A DNA stretch of 64,000 bases from Pandoraea captiosa (GTDB lineage: Bacteria; Pseudomonadota; Gammaproteobacteria; Burkholderiales; Burkholderiaceae), in the NCBI RefSeq assembly GCF_902459775.1, contig NZ_CABPSQ010000010.1, positions 62,001 through 126,000 on the forward strand, written 5' to 3'. The translations under genes were made by a program, and so were the position numbers. This document shows, one piece after another, positions 52,481-63,335 of this stretch. How positions within the stretch are numbered: the stretch's first letter is position 1; every line of letters begins with the position of its first letter. The notes beneath the pieces are model-generated. The model worked only from the letters and a program-made list of their open reading frames with translations. It made no database searches and was not told the origin of the DNA.

Positions 52481-53232
52481 TCGGCTTTCGCACGCTGTTC
52501 TACAAGGAAGTGCTGCGTTTCTGGAAGGTGAGCTTCCAGACCGTGGCGGCGCCGGTGCTCACCGCGCTGCTGTATCTGATGATCTTCGGCCACGTGCTCG
52601 AAGACCGCGTGAAGGTCTACGACCAGATCAACTACACCTCCTTCCTGGTGCCCGGGCTGGTCATGATGAGCGTGTTGCAAAATGCGTTCGCCAACAGTTC
52701 GTCGTCGCTGATCCAGTCGAAGATCACGGGCAACCTCGTGTTCGTGCTGCTGCCGCCGCTCTCGCACTGGGAGATGTATGGCGCCTACGTACTCGCGGCG
52801 GTCGTGCGTGGGTTGTGCGTCGGTCTCGGTGTCTTCCTCGTGACGGTCGCGTTCACGCATCTGACGTTCGCCGCGCCGTTGTGGATCATTGGCTTCGCAT
52901 TTTTCGGCGCGGCCATTCTCGGCACGCTGGGGTTGATTGCCGGTATCTGGGCCGAGAAATTCGATCAGCTCGCGGCGTTCCAGAACTTCCTCATCATGCC
53001 CGCAACGTTCCTCGCAGGCGTGTTTTACTCGATTCAATCGCTGCCGCCGTTGTGGCAGGCTGTCTCGCATTTCAATCCGTTCTTCTACATGATCGACGGA
53101 TTCCGGTACGGCTTCTTCGGCGTGTCCGACGTGGCCCCGACGACGAGTCTCGCCGTTGTCGGCGCGACCTTTCTGATACTCGCATCCGTGGCGCTGAACA
53201 TGCTGCGCCGTGGTTACAAACTGCGTCACTGA
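52477..53232 (+). CDS. ABC-2 type transporter permease (YadH type)
   Basis: A 251-residue six-helix permease that pairs with the preceding ATPase. Y-K-E-V-L-R-F-W-K-V at the N-terminus and the A-T-F-L-A-G-V-F-Y-S-I-Q-S-L-P-P segment followed by F-N-P-F-F-Y-M-I-D-G-F-R-Y-G are typical of the YadH/NodJ-like ABC-2 group. The ATG overlaps the ATPase stop (ATGA) and has an aggagg ribosome site inside the upstream gene. The substrate is unknown. Confidence 0.92.
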   Translation: MIGFRTLFYKEVLRFWKVSFQTVAAPVLTALLYLMIFGHVLEDRVKVYDQINYTSFLVPGLVMMSVLQNAFANSSSSLIQSKITGNLVFVLLPPLSHWEMYGAYVLAAVVRGLCVGLGVFLVTVAFTHLTFAAPLWIIGFAFFGAAILGTLGLIAGIWAEKFDQLAAFQNFLIMPATFLAGVFYSIQSLPPLWQAVSHFNPFFYMIDGFRYGFFGVSDVAPTTSLAVVGATFLILASVALNMLRRGYKLRH

Positions 53233-53250
53233 ACATCTCCAGGATCAGCA

Positions 53251-53490
53251 ATGCTGCCTACCCCCGAACAAATCAAACAGTACATCGAAGCCGGTCTGGC
53301 TTGCGAGCACGTGGCCGTCGAAGGTGATGGCCAGCACTTCTTCGCGACCATCGTGAGCGCGCAGTTCGAAGGCAAGCGCCTCATCGCGCGCCATCAACTC
53401 GTGTACGGCGCGCTGGGCGATCGCATGAAGGCCGAAATCCACGCGCTTTCGATGAAGACGCTCACGCCGGCGGAGTATCAGGCGCAATGA
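53251..53490 (+). CDS. ibaG: BolA family protein IbaG
   Basis: A 79-residue BolA-like protein of the type that works with monothiol glutaredoxins in Fe-S or iron handling and affects cell-envelope stress. [16 protein letters not shown] and R-H-Q-L-V-Y-G-A-L are conserved, including the C-terminal His that can ligate a cluster. It is placed between an envelope transporter and murA, as E. coli ibaG is. Its stop overlaps the murA start. Confidence 0.92.
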   Translation: MLPTPEQIKQYIEAGLACEHVAVEGDGQHFFATIVSAQFEGKRLIARHQLVYGALGDRMKAEIHALSMKTLTPAEYQAQ

Positions 53491-54830
53491 GGATTACGCA
53501 AGAAAGCGCCGGCGCAGCCGGCAATGGTAGCGAGGTCGCTGCCGGTGAGCGCGTGGCCGCGGACCACCTGGAAATCGAAGGCGGCGAGCGGCTGGCAGGA
53601 GAGATCACGGTCTCGGGCGCGAAGAACGCGGCCCTGCCCATTCTGTGCGCAAGCCTGTTGACGGCTGAGCCGCTGGTGCTGGGTAACGTTCCGGATCTGC
53701 ACGACGTGCGCACCATGCTCACGTTGCTCGCGCGCATGGGCGTGAAGGTCGAGCGTCATGGCGAATCGGTCACGCTGGACGCGTCGCAGATTGCAGAGCC
53801 CGCCGCGCCGTATGAACTGGTGAAGACCATGCGGGCGTCCATTCTGGTGCTCGGCCCGCTGCTTGCCCGTTGCGGCGAAGCGCGTGTGTCGCTGCCCGGC
53901 GGTTGCGCCATCGGTGCGCGCCCCGTGGACCAGCACATCAAGGGCCTGCAAAAGATGGGCGCCGAGATCACGCTCACGCACGGCGACATCGTTGCACGCG
54001 CGTCGCGCCTGCGCGGCGAGACACTCGTCACCGACATGATCACGGTCACGGGCACGGAAAACCTGCTCATGGCGGCAACGCTCGCCGACGGCGTGACCGT
54101 GCTGGCCAACGCGGCGCGTGAACCGGAAGTGACCGATCTGGCGAACCTGCTCGTGAAGATGGGCGCAAAGATCGACGGCATCGGCACCGATCGTCTCGTG
54201 GTGACCGGCGTAGCCCGCTTGCATGGTGCAACGCACGACGTCGTGCCCGATCGCATCGAAGCCGGCACGTTCCTTTGTGCGGCAGTGGCCACGCGCGGCG
54301 ACATTACGCTGCGTCGCGTCGTACCCGGCACCCTCGACGCCGTGATCGAGAAGCTGCGCGAAACCGGCGCGACGGTGAGCGGCGGCGCGGACTGGCTGCG
54401 TGTGCAGATGGACCGGCGCGCGCAGGCGGTCAGTTTCCGCACGTCGGAGTATCCGGCGTTCCCGACCGACATGCAGGCCCAGTTCATGGCGCTGAACTGC
54501 ATCGCCGAGGGCGCATCGCAGGTTGTCGAGACGATCTTCGAGAACCGCTTCATGCACGTGCAGGAATTAGTGCGTCTGGGCGCGAATATCGGCATCGAAG
54601 GCAACACGGCGCGGATTGCGGGCGTGGATCGCCTGTCCGGCGCGCACGTAATGGCCACGGACCTGCGCGCCTCCGCCAGTCTGATCGTCGCGGGATTGAC
54701 GGCCGAAGGCCGTACCCTTGTCGACCGTATTCATCACCTCGATCGCGGCTATCATCGTATCGAGGCCAAGCTGTGCGCCGTGGGCGCGCGAATCCGGCGT
54801 GTGCAAGCGCGCCAGGGAGAGATTGCATGA
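53487..54830 (+). CDS. murA: UDP-N-acetylglucosamine 1-carboxyvinyltransferase
   Basis: MurA transfers enolpyruvate from PEP to UDP-GlcNAc, the first committed step of peptidoglycan synthesis and the target of fosfomycin. The catalytic cysteine is C140 in [13 protein letters not shown]; having Cys rather than Asp predicts the fosfomycin-sensitive form. [11 protein letters not shown] is the N-terminal signature. The 447 residues include about 25 extra N-terminal residues before the usual start. The gene overlaps ibaG upstream and hisG downstream by four bases each. Confidence 0.96.
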   Translation: MRITQESAGAAGNGSEVAAGERVAADHLEIEGGERLAGEITVSGAKNAALPILCASLLTAEPLVLGNVPDLHDVRTMLTLLARMGVKVERHGESVTLDASQIAEPAAPYELVKTMRASILVLGPLLARCGEARVSLPGGCAIGARPVDQHIKGLQKMGAEITLTHGDIVARASRLRGETLVTDMITVTGTENLLMAATLADGVTVLANAAREPEVTDLANLLVKMGAKIDGIGTDRLVVTGVARLHGATHDVVPDRIEAGTFLCAAVATRGDITLRRVVPGTLDAVIEKLRETGATVSGGADWLRVQMDRRAQAVSFRTSEYPAFPTDMQAQFMALNCIAEGASQVVETIFENRFMHVQELVRLGANIGIEGNTARIAGVDRLSGAHVMATDLRASASLIVAGLTAEGRTLVDRIHHLDRGYHRIEAKLCAVGARIRRVQARQGEIA

Positions 54831-55516
54831 GTTCCGCCAAGTCGGCTACGTCGGCCAAGCCACTCGCCCAGCCGTTGACGCTGGCGCTCTCGAAAGGGCG
54901 TATCTTTACGGAGACGCTGCCGTTGCTGGCCGCCGCCGGTATCGAAGTCACGGAAGATCCGGAGACCTCGCGCAAGCTGATCCTGCCCACGACCGATCCG
55001 AACCTGCGCGTGATCATCGTGCGCGCAACGGACGTGCCGACGTATGTGCAGTACGGCGCCGCGGACTTCGGCGTGGCCGGCAAGGACGTGCTCATCGAGC
55101 ACGGCGGTGGCGGTCTGTATCAGCCGATCGATTTGAACATTGCCCGTTGCCGCATGTCTGTGGCTGTACCGAACGGCTTCGATTATGCGAACGCGGTACG
55201 TCAGGGGGCGCGCCTGCGCGTGGCGACCAAGTATGTGCACGTGGCGCGTGAGCACTTTGCGGCCAAGGGCGTGCACGTCGACCTGATCAAGCTGTACGGC
55301 TCGATGGAGCTGGGCCCGCTCGTGGGTCTGGCCGACGCGATTGTCGACCTGGTGAGTACCGGCGGCACGCTGCGGGCCAACAATCTGGTGGAAGTGGAGG
55401 AGATCATGGATATCTCGTCCCGCCTCGTGATCAACCAGGCTGCGCTCAAGTTGAAGCGTGAGTCTTTGCAGCCTATTCTGGATGCCTTCGAGCAGGCGTC
55501 CCGGCAAACAGCATGA
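54827..55516 (+). CDS. hisG: ATP phosphoribosyltransferase (short-form HisG)
   Basis: HisG starts histidine synthesis by joining ATP and PRPP. At 229 residues it is the short form, which lacks the C-terminal regulatory domain and needs a HisZ partner, encoded elsewhere. L-A-L-S-K-G-R-I is the family start, and the PRPP-binding loop is [13 protein letters not shown]. It begins inside the murA stop codon and overlaps hisD by four bases, so it is coupled on both sides. Confidence 0.96.
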   Translation: MSSAKSATSAKPLAQPLTLALSKGRIFTETLPLLAAAGIEVTEDPETSRKLILPTTDPNLRVIIVRATDVPTYVQYGAADFGVAGKDVLIEHGGGGLYQPIDLNIARCRMSVAVPNGFDYANAVRQGARLRVATKYVHVAREHFAAKGVHVDLIKLYGSMELGPLVGLADAIVDLVSTGGTLRANNLVEVEEIMDISSRLVINQAALKLKRESLQPILDAFEQASRQTA

Positions 55517-56835
55517 AACTCGATATTCGCAAACTCGATTCGACCGCCGACGGCTTCGCGACGCAGTTGCGCGATGTCCTCGCGTTCGAGGCGAGCGAAG
55601 ACGCCGCCATCGACCGTGCGGCCGCTGAAATCCTCGCCGATGTGAAGACGCGCGGGGACGCCGCCGTCATCGAATACACCAACAAGTTCGATCGCCTGAG
55701 CGCGCCCGACATGGCCGCGCTGGAGTTGTCCGCCGACGTGCTGGCCGCCGCGCTCGAAGGTCTCGAGCCGAAGCGTCGCGCCGCCCTGGAAGCGGCGGCC
55801 GCCCGCGTGCGCGCCTATCACGAGAAGCAACGCATCGAATGCGGCAGCCATAGCTGGCAGTACACGGAGTCGGACGGCACGGTACTGGGCCAGAAGGTCA
55901 CGCCGCTCGATCGAGTGGGCATTTACGTGCCGGGCGGCAAAGCGGCGTATCCGTCGTCGGTACTGATGAACGCGATTCCGGCGCGCGTGGCTGGCGTCAA
56001 GGAAATCGTCATGGTCGTGCCCACGCCGGACGGTGTGCAGAACCCGCTGGTGCTCGCCGCTGCGCATATCGCGGGCGTGGACCGCGTGTTTACCATCGGC
56101 GGAGCACAGGCTGTGGGCGCCCTGGCATACGGCACGCAAACGGTGCCGGCCGTCGACAAGATCGTCGGTCCGGGCAATGCGTTCGTGGCGGCGGCCAAGC
56201 GCCGCGTGTTCGGTACCGTGGGCATCGACATGATCGCCGGCCCGTCGGAAATTCTCGTGATTTGCGACGGTACGACGGACCCCGACTGGGTCGCGATGGA
56301 CCTGTTCTCCCAGGCCGAGCACGACGAACTCGCGCAATCGATTCTGTTGTGCCCGGACGCCGAGTACATCGCTCGCGTGTATGCGTCGCTGGAGCGTCAG
56401 ATCGACGACATGCCGCGCCGGGACGTGATCGCCGCGTCGCTGCAAGGCCGTGGCGCGCTGATCAAGGTGCGGGATATGGCGGAAGCCTGCGAGATCGCCA
56501 ACGTGATCGCGCCCGAGCACCTCGAAATTTCGGCCGAGACGCCGCAGCAATGGGGCGACAAGATTCGCCACGCCGGTGCGATTTTCCTCGGCAAGTTCAC
56601 GAGCGAGAGCCTCGGCGATTACTGCGCCGGTCCGAACCATGTGCTGCCGACGTCGCGCACGGCACGTTTCTCGTCGCCGCTGGGCGTGTACGACTTCATC
56701 AAGCGTTCGAGCCTCATCGAAGTGAGCGAGGGCGGTGCCCGCATGCTCGGCGAGATCGCTGCCGAACTGGCGTACGGCGAAGGCCTGCAAGCGCACGCGC
56801 GCAGTGCCGAATACCGTCTGCATCACGAGTCCTGA
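55513..56835 (+). CDS. hisD: Histidinol dehydrogenase
   Basis: HisD oxidises L-histidinol to L-histidine in two NAD- and zinc-dependent steps. The 440-residue protein has [16 protein letters not shown], the signature I-D-M-I-A-G-P-S-E, a zinc and substrate region F-S-Q-A-E-H-D-E, and A-P-E-H-L-E near the end. The ATG overlaps hisG by four bases. In gene order it follows hisG directly, the usual order in beta-proteobacteria. Confidence 0.97.
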   Translation: MKLDIRKLDSTADGFATQLRDVLAFEASEDAAIDRAAAEILADVKTRGDAAVIEYTNKFDRLSAPDMAALELSADVLAAALEGLEPKRRAALEAAAARVRAYHEKQRIECGSHSWQYTESDGTVLGQKVTPLDRVGIYVPGGKAAYPSSVLMNAIPARVAGVKEIVMVVPTPDGVQNPLVLAAAHIAGVDRVFTIGGAQAVGALAYGTQTVPAVDKIVGPGNAFVAAAKRRVFGTVGIDMIAGPSEILVICDGTTDPDWVAMDLFSQAEHDELAQSILLCPDAEYIARVYASLERQIDDMPRRDVIAASLQGRGALIKVRDMAEACEIANVIAPEHLEISAETPQQWGDKIRHAGAIFLGKFTSESLGDYCAGPNHVLPTSRTARFSSPLGVYDFIKRSSLIEVSEGGARMLGEIAAELAYGEGLQAHARSAEYRLHHES

Positions 56836-56836
56836 C

Positions 56837-57487
56837 ATGCGCGACGACGCCCTGCGGCCCGCGTATTGTCAAACGACGCCGGCCACTGTCCGGCGTCGGC
56901 TCCGCGCAAACGCTTTTCCCGCCTTACTGTCGCTGCCAGCCCGCCTCATGCGGGCTGTGCCTGCGCTTGTGCCTGCGTCTGCATCTGTGCCCGCGACTGT
57001 GCCTTCGTCCGCGCTCACGGCTCTCCCCTCGCGCCCGTCGTTCCTGGCGCCGCTCTTGCGCGGCGCCATCCTGTTCGGCCTCGGGCTGACGGCGAGCGCA
57101 GCGGTCCACGCAGCGGGCACAGAGTGCCAGCACGCCACGTTCGAAGGGGCGTCCGTCCAGAAGATGACGGTATGTGTGCGGCGTCAGGCGTTCGACAACG
57201 ACGTGTACGTGCTACGTCTGAACGGCAAGACTGCGCTGCGCGGCACCGACGATGAAGTCGCGCGCGGCGTGTTCGGTCGCGTGGGCAACCGGCTCGTCGC
57301 CATGCGCTGCGAGGCCGATGAGTCGCCTGCCCGGGTGAGCCCGGCGGTGGCGCAAGCCCTGTCGTGGCAAACGGGGGTGCGCGTGCAGCGCATTACCGAC
57401 GCGCTCGGCAGCGTGGAGACCGGCCGTCGTTGCGCCGTCAAGATCGACGGGGCGGACGCGGGCCTGCTGACATTCGCCTTCAACTGA
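56837..57487 (+). CDS. Hypothetical exported protein between hisD and hisC
   Basis: I do not recognise this 216-residue frame. The ATG is two bases after the hisD stop. The first about 70 residues are Ala/Pro/Val-rich with repeat-like [13 protein letters not shown] hydrophobic segment then ends A-S-A-A-V-H-A-A-G, a signal-peptide-like cleavage site near residue 93. A later start, such as the Met near residue 37, would give a more normal signal peptide. The mature part of about 120 residues has four cysteines (T-E-C-Q, T-V-C-V, M-R-C-E, R-R-C-A) that could form two disulfides. A periplasmic location is inferred. Confidence 0.6.
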   Translation: MRDDALRPAYCQTTPATVRRRLRANAFPALLSLPARLMRAVPALVPASASVPATVPSSALTALPSRPSFLAPLLRGAILFGLGLTASAAVHAAGTECQHATFEGASVQKMTVCVRRQAFDNDVYVLRLNGKTALRGTDDEVARGVFGRVGNRLVAMRCEADESPARVSPAVAQALSWQTGVRVQRITDALGSVETGRRCAVKIDGADAGLLTFAFN

Positions 57488-57504
57488 TTTTTCTTCCTAT
57501 CGCC

Positions 57505-58569
57505 ATGTCCGTCGACCAAGTGATTCGCCCCGATGTGCTTGCCATGAGCACCTATCCCGTGCCCGATGCCAGCGGCTTCCTGAAGCTCGACGCCATGGAG
57601 AACCCCTACGGCCTGCCGGATGCATTGCGCACCGCGTTGGGGCAGCGTCTGGCCGACGTGGCGCTCAACCGTTACCCGGCGCCGCGCCCGCAGGCGTTGC
57701 TCGAAAAGCTCGCCCGAACGATGGGCGTGCCTGCCGGGGCCAGGTTGTTGCTGGGTAACGGCTCGGACGAGATCATCAGCATGATTGCCATGGCGACGGC
57801 TCGCCCTGGCGCGGCGGTCATCGCCCCGATGCCGGGCTTCGTGATGTACGAAATGTCGTCGCGCTTCGCGGGAATCGAGTTCGTCGGTGTGCCGCTGCGT
57901 GCCGATTTCTCGCTGGACATGCCGGCCATGCTCAATGCCATTGCGGCGCATCCGGGGGCGGTCGTCTATCTGGCGTATCCGAACAATCCGACGGGTAACC
58001 TGTTTGCCGACGAGGATATCGAGACGCTCGTGCGCGCAGCGGGCAAGGGGCTGGTGGTGATCGACGAGGCGTACCAGCCGTTCGCCGGCAGGACATGGAT
58101 GCCGCGTCTGCCCGAGTTTCCGAACCTGCTTGTCATGCGTACGGTCTCGAAGCTCGGTCTGGCGGGCATCCGGCTGGGGTATGTGGCCGGCGCGGCCGAG
58201 TGGCTCGACCAGCTCGACAAGGTTCGTCCGCCCTACAACGTCAACGTGCTGACGCAGGCATGCGCCGAGTTCATGCTCGATCACCTCGACGTGCTCGACG
58301 CCCAGGCGGCCGAGCTGCGGGCCGAGCGCTCGCGGCTGGCGGCCGCCGTGGCGGCGCTTCCCGGGGTGACGGTGTTCCCGAGCGACGCGAATTTCCTGCT
58401 CGTTCGCGTGCCGGATGCCGACAAAACCCACGCCGGACTGCTCGCGCACAAGGTGTTGATCAAAAACGTGGGTAAAATGCACGTATTGCTGGCCAATTGC
58501 CTCAGATTGACGGTCGGCACCCCCACGGAGAATGCGGCGATGGTCCAAGCCCTGGCCGCATCACTCTAA
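57505..58569 (+). CDS. hisC: Histidinol-phosphate aminotransferase
   Basis: A PLP enzyme that makes L-histidinol phosphate from imidazole-acetol phosphate and glutamate. K216 in [13 protein letters not shown] binds [19 protein letters not shown] and V-I-D-E-A-Y are the expected cofactor contacts. At 354 residues it has the standard length. The start is the ATG at 57505, 17 bases after the hypothetical gene. Confidence 0.96.
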   Translation: MSVDQVIRPDVLAMSTYPVPDASGFLKLDAMENPYGLPDALRTALGQRLADVALNRYPAPRPQALLEKLARTMGVPAGARLLLGNGSDEIISMIAMATARPGAAVIAPMPGFVMYEMSSRFAGIEFVGVPLRADFSLDMPAMLNAIAAHPGAVVYLAYPNNPTGNLFADEDIETLVRAAGKGLVVIDEAYQPFAGRTWMPRLPEFPNLLVMRTVSKLGLAGIRLGYVAGAAEWLDQLDKVRPPYNVNVLTQACAEFMLDHLDVLDAQAAELRAERSRLAAAVAALPGVTVFPSDANFLLVRVPDADKTHAGLLAHKVLIKNVGKMHVLLANCLRLTVGTPTENAAMVQALAASL

Positions 58570-58596
58570 CAAGCTATACGACGAGAACTCACCATC

Positions 58597-59184
58597 ATGC
58601 GCATTGCGGAAGTCGTTCGCGATACCAGCGAAACGCAAATACGCGTCAAGATCGACCTGGACGGCACCGGCCGTAAGACCCTCGATACCGGCGTGCCGTT
58701 TCTGGACCACATGCTCGACCAGATCGCGCGCCATGGTCTCATCGATATGGATATCGAGGCCAAGGGCGATACGTACATCGACGATCACCATACGGTCGAA
58801 GATGTCGGTATCACGCTGGGCATGGCGGTGGCCAAGGCCATTGGCGACAAGAAAGGCATCGTGCGTTACGGCCATAGCTATGTGCCCCTCGACGAAGCGC
58901 TTTCGCGCGTGGTGATCGACTTCTCGGGTCGTCCCGGTCTCGAATTCCATGTGCCCTTCACGCGCGCGCGCGTGGGCAATTTCGACGTCGACCTGCTCAT
59001 CGAATTTTTCCGCGGCTTCGTGAATCACGCGGGCGTCACGCTTCATATCGACAACCTGCGCGGCATCAACGCTCACCACCAGTGCGAAACGGTGTTCAAG
59101 GCGTTCGGTCGTGCGTTGCGCATGGCGGTCGAGATCGATCCGCGTGCGGCGGGTGTGGTGCCGTCCACGAAGGGCAGCCTGTAA
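58597..59184 (+). CDS. hisB: Imidazoleglycerol-phosphate dehydratase
   Basis: A monofunctional HisB of 195 residues that dehydrates imidazole glycerol phosphate, without the fused phosphatase of enterobacteria. The paired metal-binding motifs are D-H-H-T-V-E-D and [19 protein letters not shown] and F-K-A-F-G-R-A-L are conserved. It follows hisC by 27 bases. A 9-bp repeat lies in the 3' gap. Confidence 0.97.
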   Translation: MRIAEVVRDTSETQIRVKIDLDGTGRKTLDTGVPFLDHMLDQIARHGLIDMDIEAKGDTYIDDHHTVEDVGITLGMAVAKAIGDKKGIVRYGHSYVPLDEALSRVVIDFSGRPGLEFHVPFTRARVGNFDVDLLIEFFRGFVNHAGVTLHIDNLRGINAHHQCETVFKAFGRALRMAVEIDPRAAGVVPSTKGSL

Positions 59185-59244
59185 GGGGCTGCGCTTGGCG
59201 GACTCGTCCGGTGCGAGCCCGCCCGACGTGGAACGCCAAATAGC

Positions 59245-59270
59245 TCGAAAAGTTCGAAAAGTTCGAATAG
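59245..59270 (+). repeat. 9-bp tandem repeat between hisB and marC
   Basis: Units tcgaaaagt twice and a partial tcgaatag. They lie about 60 bases after the hisB stop. Confidence 0.6.
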
Positions 59271-59343
59271 CCCGCCGGACCATGGTCCGGCGCCCCTGCG
59301 AAGGATTCATCGACCGGCCGCACGCCGGCGCCGTGTGCCCCTT

Positions 59344-59970
59344 ATGACGCTCGACGCCTTCAAGTTCTTCATCTCGCTGCTGGCCCTGATCAACCCGCTC
59401 GGGGCGATCCCGCTGTTCATCAGCCTGACGTCCACGCAGACGCGCGAAGAGAAGCGTCATACGATCAAGGTTGCGGCCATCGCGGTGGCGCTGGTGGTTG
59501 CCGGTTCGGGACTGTTCGGTGAAGCCATCATCCGCTTCTTCGGTATCTCGATTGCGTCGCTGGAAGTCGGCGGCGGGGTGATCATGCTGCTCATGGCGGT
59601 GAACATGATCAACGCCCAGACCGGCAATACGCGGGCGACGGCGGAAGAGCGTCACGAAGCGGAGGAGCGGCCGAACATTGCCGTGGTGCCGCTGGCGATT
59701 CCGCTGCTGACCGGCCCGGGCACGATCAGTACCGTGATCATTTATTCGGGACGCGCCCACGGCTGGGCGCAGATTCTGGCGCTCATGGCGATCGGCGTGG
59801 GCGTGGGAGCGGTGTGCTGGGTGGCGCTGCGCAGCGCCAGCCGGATCGAAGGCTGGCTCGGGCGCACGGGCATCAACATCGGCACGCGCCTGATGGGGTT
59901 GATCCTCTCGGCGCTGGCCGTGGAATTCATTATCGATGGTTTGAAAATACTGCTGCCGGGTTTGAGATGA
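59344..59970 (+). CDS. MarC family integral membrane protein
   Basis: A 208-residue, six-helix membrane protein of the MarC/UPF0056 family, whose function is not established. [11 protein letters not shown] at the first helix, [12 protein letters not shown] and the [15 protein letters not shown] segment are diagnostic. The ATG at 59344 is preferred; a GTG three codons earlier is possible. Its stop overlaps the hisH start (ATGA), so this non-histidine gene is embedded in and coupled to the his operon. Confidence 0.92.
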   Translation: MTLDAFKFFISLLALINPLGAIPLFISLTSTQTREEKRHTIKVAAIAVALVVAGSGLFGEAIIRFFGISIASLEVGGGVIMLLMAVNMINAQTGNTRATAEERHEAEERPNIAVVPLAIPLLTGPGTISTVIIYSGRAHGWAQILALMAIGVGVGAVCWVALRSASRIEGWLGRTGINIGTRLMGLILSALAVEFIIDGLKILLPGLR

Positions 59971-60608
59971 ATAAGATTGCGATTGTCGACTACGGAATGG
60001 GCAACCTGCGCTCGGTCTATCAGGCGCTGCGTGCTGCAGCCCCGGAGGCCGACGTGAGCATCAGCAGCGACGCCGCCGAAATTCGCGCCGCCGACCGCGT
60101 GGTGCTGCCGGGGCAGGGCGCAATGCGCGACTGCATGGGCTGCCTGAACGAATCGGGGCTGCGCGAGGCGGTCGTGGAAGCCGCCGCCACCAAGCCGATG
60201 TTCGGCGTGTGCGTGGGCGAGCAGATGCTGTTCGACATGTCGGACGAGGGCAACACGCCCGCGCTCGGTTTGCTGCCGGGCCGCGTGGTGCGCTTCGACC
60301 TCGAAGGTCAGGTGCAGGACGACGGCTCGCGCTTCAAGGTGCCGCAAATGGGTTGGAACCGCGTGCGTCAGACGCAAGGCAACCACCCGATCTGGGCCGG
60401 CGTGTCCGATGACAGCTATTTTTACTTCGTGCACAGCTACTACGTTGTGCCCGCGAAGCCTGAACTGACGGCCGGCGAGACGGTCTACGGTGTGCCCTTT
60501 ACCTGTGCGGTGGCCCAAGATAATATCTTCGCCACCCAGTTTCACCCGGAAAAGAGCGCCCAGGCCGGCCTTGCGCTTTATCGCAATTTTGCGCAGTGGA
60601 AGCCCTGA
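59967..60608 (+). CDS. hisH: Imidazole glycerol phosphate synthase subunit HisH (glutaminase)
   Basis: HisH releases ammonia from glutamine and channels it to HisF. The class I amidotransferase triad is C82 (G-V-C-V-G-E-Q), H193 and E195 (F-H-P-E-K). The nucleophile elbow is G-V-C-V-G rather than the common [17 protein letters not shown] is the N-terminal signature. The 213-residue length is standard. It begins in the marC stop codon. Confidence 0.96.
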   Translation: MNKIAIVDYGMGNLRSVYQALRAAAPEADVSISSDAAEIRAADRVVLPGQGAMRDCMGCLNESGLREAVVEAAATKPMFGVCVGEQMLFDMSDEGNTPALGLLPGRVVRFDLEGQVQDDGSRFKVPQMGWNRVRQTQGNHPIWAGVSDDSYFYFVHSYYVVPAKPELTAGETVYGVPFTCAVAQDNIFATQFHPEKSAQAGLALYRNFAQWKP

Positions 60609-60799
60609 TGAATACCCGTGCGGTGCGCCGTCTCCCGGTTTCCTCCCAGAGCGTGCGCTCCATCACGGCTTATACTGTGTCATGTTGACGAATCCGATCC
60701 CGCCATGCCGCTGTCCGGCAAGTCCGGGGTCGGTTTCATGTTGTCCGCGTAATTTGCGAATTCCTTTTACTTCCCACTAGCGACGTTTCACGATTGCCT

Positions 60800-61549
60800 A
60801 TGCTGCTCATCCCGGCCATCGACCTTAAAGACGGTCAATGTGTTCGCCTCAAACAAGGCGACATGGATCAAGCCACCGTATTCTCGGAGGACCCCGCCGC
60901 CATGGCCCGACACTGGGTCGATCAGGGCGCGCGCCGTCTCCATCTGGTGGACTTGAACGGCGCATTTGCTGGCAAGCCGCGTAACGAAGCGGCCATCCGC
61001 GCCATCATTCAGGAAGTCGGCGCCGATATTCCCGTGCAACTGGGCGGCGGCATTCGTGACCTCGGCACCATCGAGCGCTATCTGGATGACGGGCTGTCGT
61101 ACGTCATCATCGGGACGGCGGCGGTGAAGAACCCGGGTTTCCTGCGCGACGCGTGCAGTGCGTTCGGCGGCCACATCATCGTCGGCCTCGACGCCAAGGA
61201 CGGCAAAGTCGCCACCGACGGCTGGAGCAAGCTCACCGGCCACGAGGTGGTCGATCTGGCCCGCAAGTTCGAGGATTACGGCGTGGAGTCGATCATCTAC
61301 ACCGACATCGGCCGCGACGGCATGCTCCAGGGCATCAACATCGACGCGACGGTGCGCCTCGCGCAAGCGGTCACCGTGCCGGTGATCGCCAGCGGCGGCC
61401 TGTCGAATCTGGGCGATATCGATGCGCTGTGCAAGGTCGAAGGCGAGGGCGTCGAAGGCGTCATCTGCGGCCGTGCCATTTACTCGGGCGACCTGAATTT
61501 CTCGGCGGCGCAAACGCGTGCCGACGAGCTTTCCGAAGGAGCGGCATAA
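60800..61549 (+). CDS. hisA: ProFAR isomerase HisA
   Basis: HisA isomerises the ProFAR aminoaldose to PRFAR, the substrate of HisF. The barrel has catalytic aspartates in A-I-D-L-K-D-G and G-L-D-A-K-D-G, with phosphate loops L-G-G-G-I-R-D and A-S-G-G-L-S-N. The ATG at 60800 gives 249 residues. It is separated from hisH by 191 bases with no gene, the only sizeable gap in the second half of the operon; a weak -10 (tatact, 60671-60676) there might allow a secondary promoter. Confidence 0.96.
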   Translation: MLLIPAIDLKDGQCVRLKQGDMDQATVFSEDPAAMARHWVDQGARRLHLVDLNGAFAGKPRNEAAIRAIIQEVGADIPVQLGGGIRDLGTIERYLDDGLSYVIIGTAAVKNPGFLRDACSAFGGHIIVGLDAKDGKVATDGWSKLTGHEVVDLARKFEDYGVESIIYTDIGRDGMLQGINIDATVRLAQAVTVPVIASGGLSNLGDIDALCKVEGEGVEGVICGRAIYSGDLNFSAAQTRADELSEGAA

Positions 61550-61587
61550 GCGAGCTTGCGGCTGCGGCCGCCTCGCGTGCCAACATC

Positions 61588-62361
61588 ATGGCTCTCGCTA
61601 AACGCATCATCCCGTGTCTGGACGTGACGGCCGGCCGCGTGGTCAAGGGCGTCAACTTCGTGGAACTTCGCGACGCGGGCGACCCCGTCGAGATCGCCCG
61701 TCGCTATGACGAGCAGGGCGCCGACGAACTCACGTTCCTGGACATTACGGCGACCTCCGACGGGCGCGACCTCATTTTGCCGATCATCGAGGCAGTGGCC
61801 GCGCAGGTCTTCATTCCGCTGACGGTGGGCGGTGGCGTGCGTGAAGTGGCAGACGTGCGACGTCTGCTCAACGCCGGCGCCGATAAGGTCAGCATGAACT
61901 CCTCGGCAGTGGCGAACCCGCAACTGGTGGCCGACGCGGCGGCGAAGTACGGCTCGCAGTGCATTGTCGTGGCGATCGACGCCAAGCGTGTCTCGGCCGA
62001 CGGCGAAGCGCCGCGCTGGGAAGTCTTCACGCATGGCGGGCGCAAGAACACCGGCCTCGACGCCGTGGCCTGGGCCCGGCAGATCGAAGCGCTGGGGGCG
62101 GGCGAAATCCTGCTCACGAGCATGGACCGCGACGGCACGAAGAGCGGGTTCGATCTGGCGCTCACGCGTGCCGTGTCGGACGCCGTAAGCATTCCCGTGA
62201 TCGCCTCGGGCGGTGTGGGGTCGTTGGCCGATCTGGCCAACGGCGTGACCGAAGGTCATGCGGATGCCGTGCTCGCCGCGAGCATCTTCCACTATGGCGA
62301 GCATACGGTCGGCGAAGCGAAGCGCTTCATGGCCGACAAGGGCATTTCCGTCCGTCTTTGA
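61588..62361 (+). CDS. hisF: Imidazole glycerol phosphate synthase subunit HisF (cyclase)
   Basis: HisF closes the imidazole ring with ammonia from HisH and also releases AICAR to purine synthesis. I-P-C-L-D-V carries the first catalytic aspartate and V-V-A-I-D-A-K-R the second. V-G-G-G-V-R, I-A-S-G-G-V-G and A-A-S-I-F-H-Y-G-E are phosphate and barrel-end motifs. At 257 residues it is normal. It lies 38 bases after hisA, to which it is related by ancient duplication. Confidence 0.97.
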   Translation: MALAKRIIPCLDVTAGRVVKGVNFVELRDAGDPVEIARRYDEQGADELTFLDITATSDGRDLILPIIEAVAAQVFIPLTVGGGVREVADVRRLLNAGADKVSMNSSAVANPQLVADAAAKYGSQCIVVAIDAKRVSADGEAPRWEVFTHGGRKNTGLDAVAWARQIEALGAGEILLTSMDRDGTKSGFDLALTRAVSDAVSIPVIASGGVGSLADLANGVTEGHADAVLAASIFHYGEHTVGEAKRFMADKGISVRL

Positions 62362-62418
62362 CGGCATACGCTTATACGCCTATCACGCTCTCGCGCCTCT
62401 AAGGGAAATCGACGCATC

Positions 62419-62817
62419 ATGACCCAGGATTGGCTGGACAAGGTTAGTTGGGACGCACAGGGCCTCGTGCCCGTGATCGCGCAGGAAGTCGGCACCAACG
62501 ACGTGCTGATGTTCGCCTGGATGAACCGCGAAGCGCTCGCGCGCACGGTGGAAATCGGCGAGGCCGTCTACTATTCGCGCTCGCGCAAGCGCCTGTGGCA
62601 CAAGGGCGAGGAGTCGGGCCACGTGCAGAAGGTGCACGAGATTCGTCTCGATTGCGACGAAGACGTGGTGCTGCTCAAGGTGACGCAGAACGACGGGATC
62701 GCGTGCCATACCGGCCGTCATTCCTGCTTCTTCCAGAAGTTCGAGGGCAACGTCGAAGCGGGGCAGTGGACCACCGTCGAACCGGTGCTCAAGGACCCCA
62801 ACAAGATCTATAAGTGA
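62419..62817 (+). CDS. hisI: Phosphoribosyl-AMP cyclohydrolase
   Basis: HisI opens the adenine ring of PR-AMP, a zinc-dependent step. It is the monofunctional form of 132 residues. [22 protein letters not shown]-x-S-G-H and the metal ligands in L-D-C-D-E-D and [11 protein letters not shown] are all present. hisE starts six bases after its stop. Confidence 0.97.
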   Translation: MTQDWLDKVSWDAQGLVPVIAQEVGTNDVLMFAWMNREALARTVEIGEAVYYSRSRKRLWHKGEESGHVQKVHEIRLDCDEDVVLLKVTQNDGIACHTGRHSCFFQKFEGNVEAGQWTTVEPVLKDPNKIYK

Positions 62818-62822
62818 CTGCC

Positions 62823-63188
62823 ATGAACGATACGCTCGAGCGTGTTGCCGAAGTGATCGCCTCGCGCAAGGGCGGCGATCCCGACAAGTCGTATGTCGCC
62901 CGGCTGTTCCACAAGGGAGACGACGCCATCTGCAAGAAAATCGGCGAAGAGGCCACGGAAGTGGTGCTCGCTGCCAAGGACATCCGTATTGGCGGTGCCG
63001 ACAAGGCTGGCGATTTGCGTCAGAAGCTGGTCAACGAGACCGCCGATCTGTGGTTCCACTGCATGGTGCTGCTCGCCCATCACGACCTGAGTCCGAACGA
63101 AGTGCTCGCTGAGCTGGCGCGCCGCGAAGGGCTGTCGGGGCTCGTCGAGAAGGCGCAACGCGGCACGCGCGGCGAACACGCGGACTGA
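62823..63188 (+). CDS. hisE: Phosphoribosyl-ATP pyrophosphatase
   Basis: HisE removes pyrophosphate from PR-ATP, the second step of the pathway. The all-helical MazG-like fold shows the metal-binding motif G-E-E-A-T-E-V-V and E-T-A-D-L-W-F-H. The ATG at 62823 is preferred to an overlapping GTG at 62814; the protein is then 121 residues. It is the last his gene in the operon, and a 13-bp tandem array lies after its stop. Confidence 0.96.
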   Translation: MNDTLERVAEVIASRKGGDPDKSYVARLFHKGDDAICKKIGEEATEVVLAAKDIRIGGADKAGDLRQKLVNETADLWFHCMVLLAHHDLSPNEVLAELARREGLSGLVEKAQRGTRGEHAD

Positions 63189-63237
63189 GCGCGTTTTTGC
63201 TGCCCACACTGCCGTGCGCTGCTTTAGTCCATCGCTT

Positions 63238-63289
63238 CCGTCAGCTACTGCCGTCCGCTACTGCCATTCGCTACTACCATCCGCGAGTG
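63238..63289 (+). repeat. 13-bp tandem repeat downstream of hisE
   Basis: Four 13-base units: ccgtcagctactg, ccgtccgctactg, ccattcgctacta and ccatccgcgagtg. They fill much of the gap before the next gene. Confidence 0.75.
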
Positions 63290-63335
63290 CCGCCTGTCGA
63301 GGCATGGCGCACAGGCTCTCAGAAGGAGACACCCC

